Positions 53,648-64,000 of a DNA stretch of 64,000 nt are shown here, in pieces (the stretch's first letter is position 1; each line of letters starts with the position of its first letter). The stretch is from assembly GCF_021155765.1 (NCBI RefSeq), contig NC_060107.1:5442501-5506500 (forward strand). Reading direction: 5' to 3'. The DNA is from Diprion similis. Lineage: Eukaryota; Arthropoda; Insecta; Hymenoptera; Diprionidae. Under the pieces are notes generated by a model. The model worked only from the letters and a program-made list of their open reading frames with translations, was not told the DNA's origin and searched no databases. The position numbers were made by a program, and so were the translations under genes.

Positions 53648-56497
53648 GTCAGGCCAGCTGGTAAAATGTTGAAAGAAAAAAAAATCAGAAAAATATTCAT
53701 TAATTATTGAATGTAGAATACTTTAATTTTTTTACAATAAAAAGCTACACGACTAGGTGATCTGAATCAAGACGGCAAATTTTATTTTGTATGATTTGCA
53801 AGTGGGATGAGAAATTTACAGTTTAGAAAAATCTTACAGTGAAATTGATGTTTCATCCATTGAAAAACAGGTATGAAAAAAGGATTCCAAGGTGACCTTG
53901 TCAATTTAGCAATGAAATAAAAAGTAAACAACTAGGCGTTTATTTAGTCGCCTTGAACACTTTGTAGAAATATTCTTCTATTAAAAATTTCAACGTTTGA
54001 TAAACGATTATATATGGTGCATGAAAAGTTTAGACAACGTTATGCTTTCAAGTCAAACTTGACTGCGGTAATAATAAGAGATTACAGAGGCTGTGGCGTT
54101 TTGAGTCTGAAAATAAATTGAAGTAAGTTCATTTGCCAAAAGTAATCACGCATCATCATACCTGCATACGTATATTCAAGACTTTATATTAATAGATCTC
54201 ACGATCATTATAAAGGTAATAAAATGTTATACAATACTTCAATCGGCTACAAAGAAGCATGCCTTCTGTATGACGCAGTTGTATTATTGATAAATGAGAT
54301 GACGACTCGTACAATTAACAACTTATAAATAAATGTAAAACGTGCCACTCCCTATTCTTTTCTTTCTGACTGAGTAATGTCAATTGTTTTATTCACCTTG
54401 TTTGGAAATCTGATGAAGAGAAATAAGGAAAATATGTTGACAAGAACATAGATCCATAAATTTTTGTTGGAATCCCTTGAATAGAACAGTAGCTAGTATT
54501 GTCACGACTACGGATTTTAGTTACTGAGAAATACTAGAGGGCTGGTTGTTGTGAATAATGTACTTACGAATGATAAAATGGTAAATACCACTCTATTTTC
54601 TCCAATAGCCACTTTAATGAGGAGCAAATTTGAACGCTGCAAAAGTAAAACCTAACCTGTCTAGTTTTTTTTACAGTAAATCGCATTCCAAACCAACGGT
54701 TAATACCCTTAGTGGTTGTCTGATATTTCTTAATTACCTGATAGACTAGGCCATTGGTTATGGTTCTTTTTTGCAATAACTTTATTCTTGTTTGTTCTAC
54801 GGATCCCGAAACTTCGACAGACAAAGGTACGTATGTTTGGAAGGAAAAACAGAAACAATTACTAGCTGTAACTAATTTCGTGTTTTTTTCTTGTGTTTTT
54901 TCTTTCTTCTCTTTTCTTATAGTTTCCTCATTACGAACAAAACGCACAGGTAGTATGATAGTTAATATCTCGATCAAATTTACGATATTATCTTTTCTTT
55001 CTTTCTTTCAACTAAGTCTGTCACTCTTAATAAATATAAGATATTCTCGTGTCATATGAATCTCTTAAATCGAACTTACGGCACTCTTTCGGCCCGTATT
55101 GACGTACCAATGATTATTTTAACGACAGTTTACTGGCTCAAAAAGACAACATGGTATTAACATTTGATTTGAAACTGTCAAAGAACTCCCCGTTAGCAAC
55201 GAAGGACTTATTTCACGGTCTACACCGGACGGGGTCCAGTGGTTGGTCAGAAGAGATCCCTCAGGCTGAAACTTGGAGCATATACTACTGGAGGGAGCTA
55301 TCCAACCATCGACCTCGCGGAAAATACAGCCCAAGTGACGATAGAGAAATATATGTATTAGGGTCATTCTGTCTCTCTCACTCTGCGTCTCATTGGCTGA
55401 GAGAAAAATATCGGCCAATCAGGTGTAGCGCGAGAGAGACAGAATGACCAGCATACACCTTTCTCTTCTTTCTCTCTCTCTCTCTCTCACTCCTCACTAG
55501 ACTTTCTGTACACGCGAAGGAAGTGATGCCACCTCCAGTATTATATGCTGAAAGGACTTAAATCAGACCGACGCGCAGTCGCGGGGATTTCTCGAAGCTG
55601 GGCAAGGATGACGATGCCGCCTCTATAACTTAAATTATGCAGTGTATGTATTTTCTGAATTAAAAAGAATAAATCCTAGGTACATGGATGCGTGCCGACG
55701 TTGTCGAATCAGTTCGATGGTAAGCCGTACTGTAAAAATGAAAGTTCATCGAAATGTGAAATTGATTATGATTTCGGTCAATAAACCCTCCACGCATCAA
55801 TCGATAGCGTTAAAATTTGACGACTCCTCATTGGTCGAACTTGCGACGTCGACCGGCTCGCTCTTAGCTCTTCAGTCGCTTTGTCGTCGCATCTACAGCG
55901 GGTCGAATGCTCGGATGCAACAAAAAACTGGCGACTGGGATGGCAGTCTTTTCTTGTACTGCCACATACCGCACATACCGTATCGTGATTATATCAGTAT
56001 TAAAATGAAAGGCATTTTCATTGTTGCCAGTAATGCGACATTTGCTGTTCAACGTTTTGTCTGCGTTTTTGATTCCGTGTAGAGAGAATCGATACCGCTA
56101 ATCGTACGTACAAAGTCGACTGCTTCAACCCTGGTTCTGATTAATCCGAGTTCTCTCTCATTCATAACAACATATCGAAGCAGTTGCACATTTTACTCCC
56201 TGGCTGCACCACCTCCACTTCTTCACCGTGCTGCCCCGCATTACTGCACTGACAAACTAAATAATCGACGTCAAACCTGTCAAATATGGCGAACGGTGTG
56301 TGATATCTAATTGACATGTAAAAATGTGAGCGAGCACGGGGAGGAAGAAGTTCGCGGTTCAATTCTTCTTTAAACTATTTACAAACTACCGTATAATGTA
56401 AATGTATCAAGTGCTCCCGGAGGTTGATGTGCGAAGCAGTTGACCTCGGCGTACTTTCAGCCGGGGCAGAATATAAGGGTATGTTAAACGGGAAACT
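53648..56497. promoter_or_regulatory. Intergenic region between the BTBD10-like gene and Abl (divergent)
   Basis: 2.85 kb that should hold both promoters. It contains an 88-bp palindrome with CCAAT boxes (55362-55449), a TC repeat (55469-55488) and several moderate frames on both strands without recognisable domains. Confidence 0.5.
55362..55449. repeat. 88-bp palindrome with inverted CCAAT boxes
   Basis: GGTCATTCTGTCTCTCTC at 55362-55379 is the exact reverse complement of 55432-55449. The next ~20 bases on each side also pair in register with mismatches, including ATTGGC on the left against GCCAAT on the right. It is either a fold-back element or a symmetric NF-Y-type promoter module. Confidence 0.75.
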
Positions 56498-63865
<7,368 letters not shown>

Positions 63866-64000
63866 GTATAATAGATGTTGCGTGGTATAGGTAAATGCTA
63901 TCTCAGCCTAAAGCTCTTTGTCACAGAAAAGAATTTCATCAAGTGGTGTAATTTCTTTAGTGAGAAGATACTTGTGTTAGCATAAATTGTTAGATGAGTA
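63866..64000 (+). other. Start of the next Abl intron, cut by the window edge
   Basis: Begins with the GTATAA donor of exon 13. No coding sequence is visible to the end. Confidence 0.6.

Noticed and set aside
54564-55059. Overlapping 137-aa minus and 101-aa plus frames, with possible splice sites near 54827 and 54921
   Set aside because: Composition is low-complexity in part, no domain is recognised, and the splice-like motifs do not build a consistent gene. Could be a noncoding exon, but not supportable.
55642-56082. 146-aa plus-strand frame upstream of Abl
   Set aside because: No recognisable domain, no supporting splice sites or homology, and it lies in a probable promoter region; length alone is not enough.

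Overview
The window is animal nuclear DNA. It has AT-rich intergenic and intronic sequence, short GT-AG introns, many microsatellites, and eight recognisable conserved insect genes plus the 3' part of a ninth that I could not name. Reading frames and gene structures fit an insect. A selenoprotein F whose selenocysteine is replaced by cysteine agrees with the known loss of selenoproteins in Hymenoptera, so a hymenopteran (bee, wasp, ant or sawfly) is the best guess. That is inference, not proof.

Layout: (1) 1-5683 is noncoding as far as I can see, with simple repeats and a MITE-like element. (2) 5684-10156, plus strand: the last four exons of an unrecognised coiled-coil protein, including a GC-AG intron. 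(3) 13950-24529, plus: Not1/CNOT1, the scaffold of the CCR4-NOT deadenylase, 19 coding exons. (4) 25616-30266, minus: Pdpr-like mitochondrial flavoprotein (pyruvate dehydrogenase phosphatase regulatory subunit), 14 exons. (5) 30763-31638, plus: SelenoF (15 kDa selenoprotein) with Cys in place of Sec, head-to-head with Pdpr. (6) 32737-37598, minus: Pep-like four-zinc-finger nuclear RNP protein (protein on ecdysone puffs), 9 exons. (7) 39013-40100, plus: scully/HSD17B10, a mitochondrial short-chain dehydrogenase. (8) 40627-49154, minus: nervous wreck (nwk/FCHSD), an F-BAR plus double-SH3 protein, 22 exons. (9) 50169-53647, minus: BTBD10/KCTD20 family BTB protein, 6 exons. (10) 56498 to beyond the right edge, plus: Abl tyrosine kinase with SH3, SH2 and kinase domains; its C-terminal part lies outside the window.

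I assembled each gene by hand from reading frames, splice sites and codon phase. Nearly every junction is phase-consistent, and complete-gene lengths (Not1 2392 aa, Pdpr 906, SelenoF 155, Pep 725, scu 255, nwk 1006, BTBD10-like 426) are plausible for their families. The genes form no operon or pathway. They are unrelated housekeeping and neuronal genes in alternating orientation, with one tight head-to-head pair (Pdpr/SelenoF) and three convergent pairs (Not1/Pdpr, SelenoF/Pep, scu/nwk).

I found no novel defence, mobile or RNA-guided system. The most interesting signals are: the Sec-to-Cys SelenoF; a frame-preserving 39-nt candidate microexon and an 18-codon alternative acceptor in Abl; a uORF that overlaps the Not1 start codon as ATGA and carries a near-perfect hairpin; a GC-AG intron in the coiled-coil gene; and several long palindromes or terminal-inverted-repeat elements.
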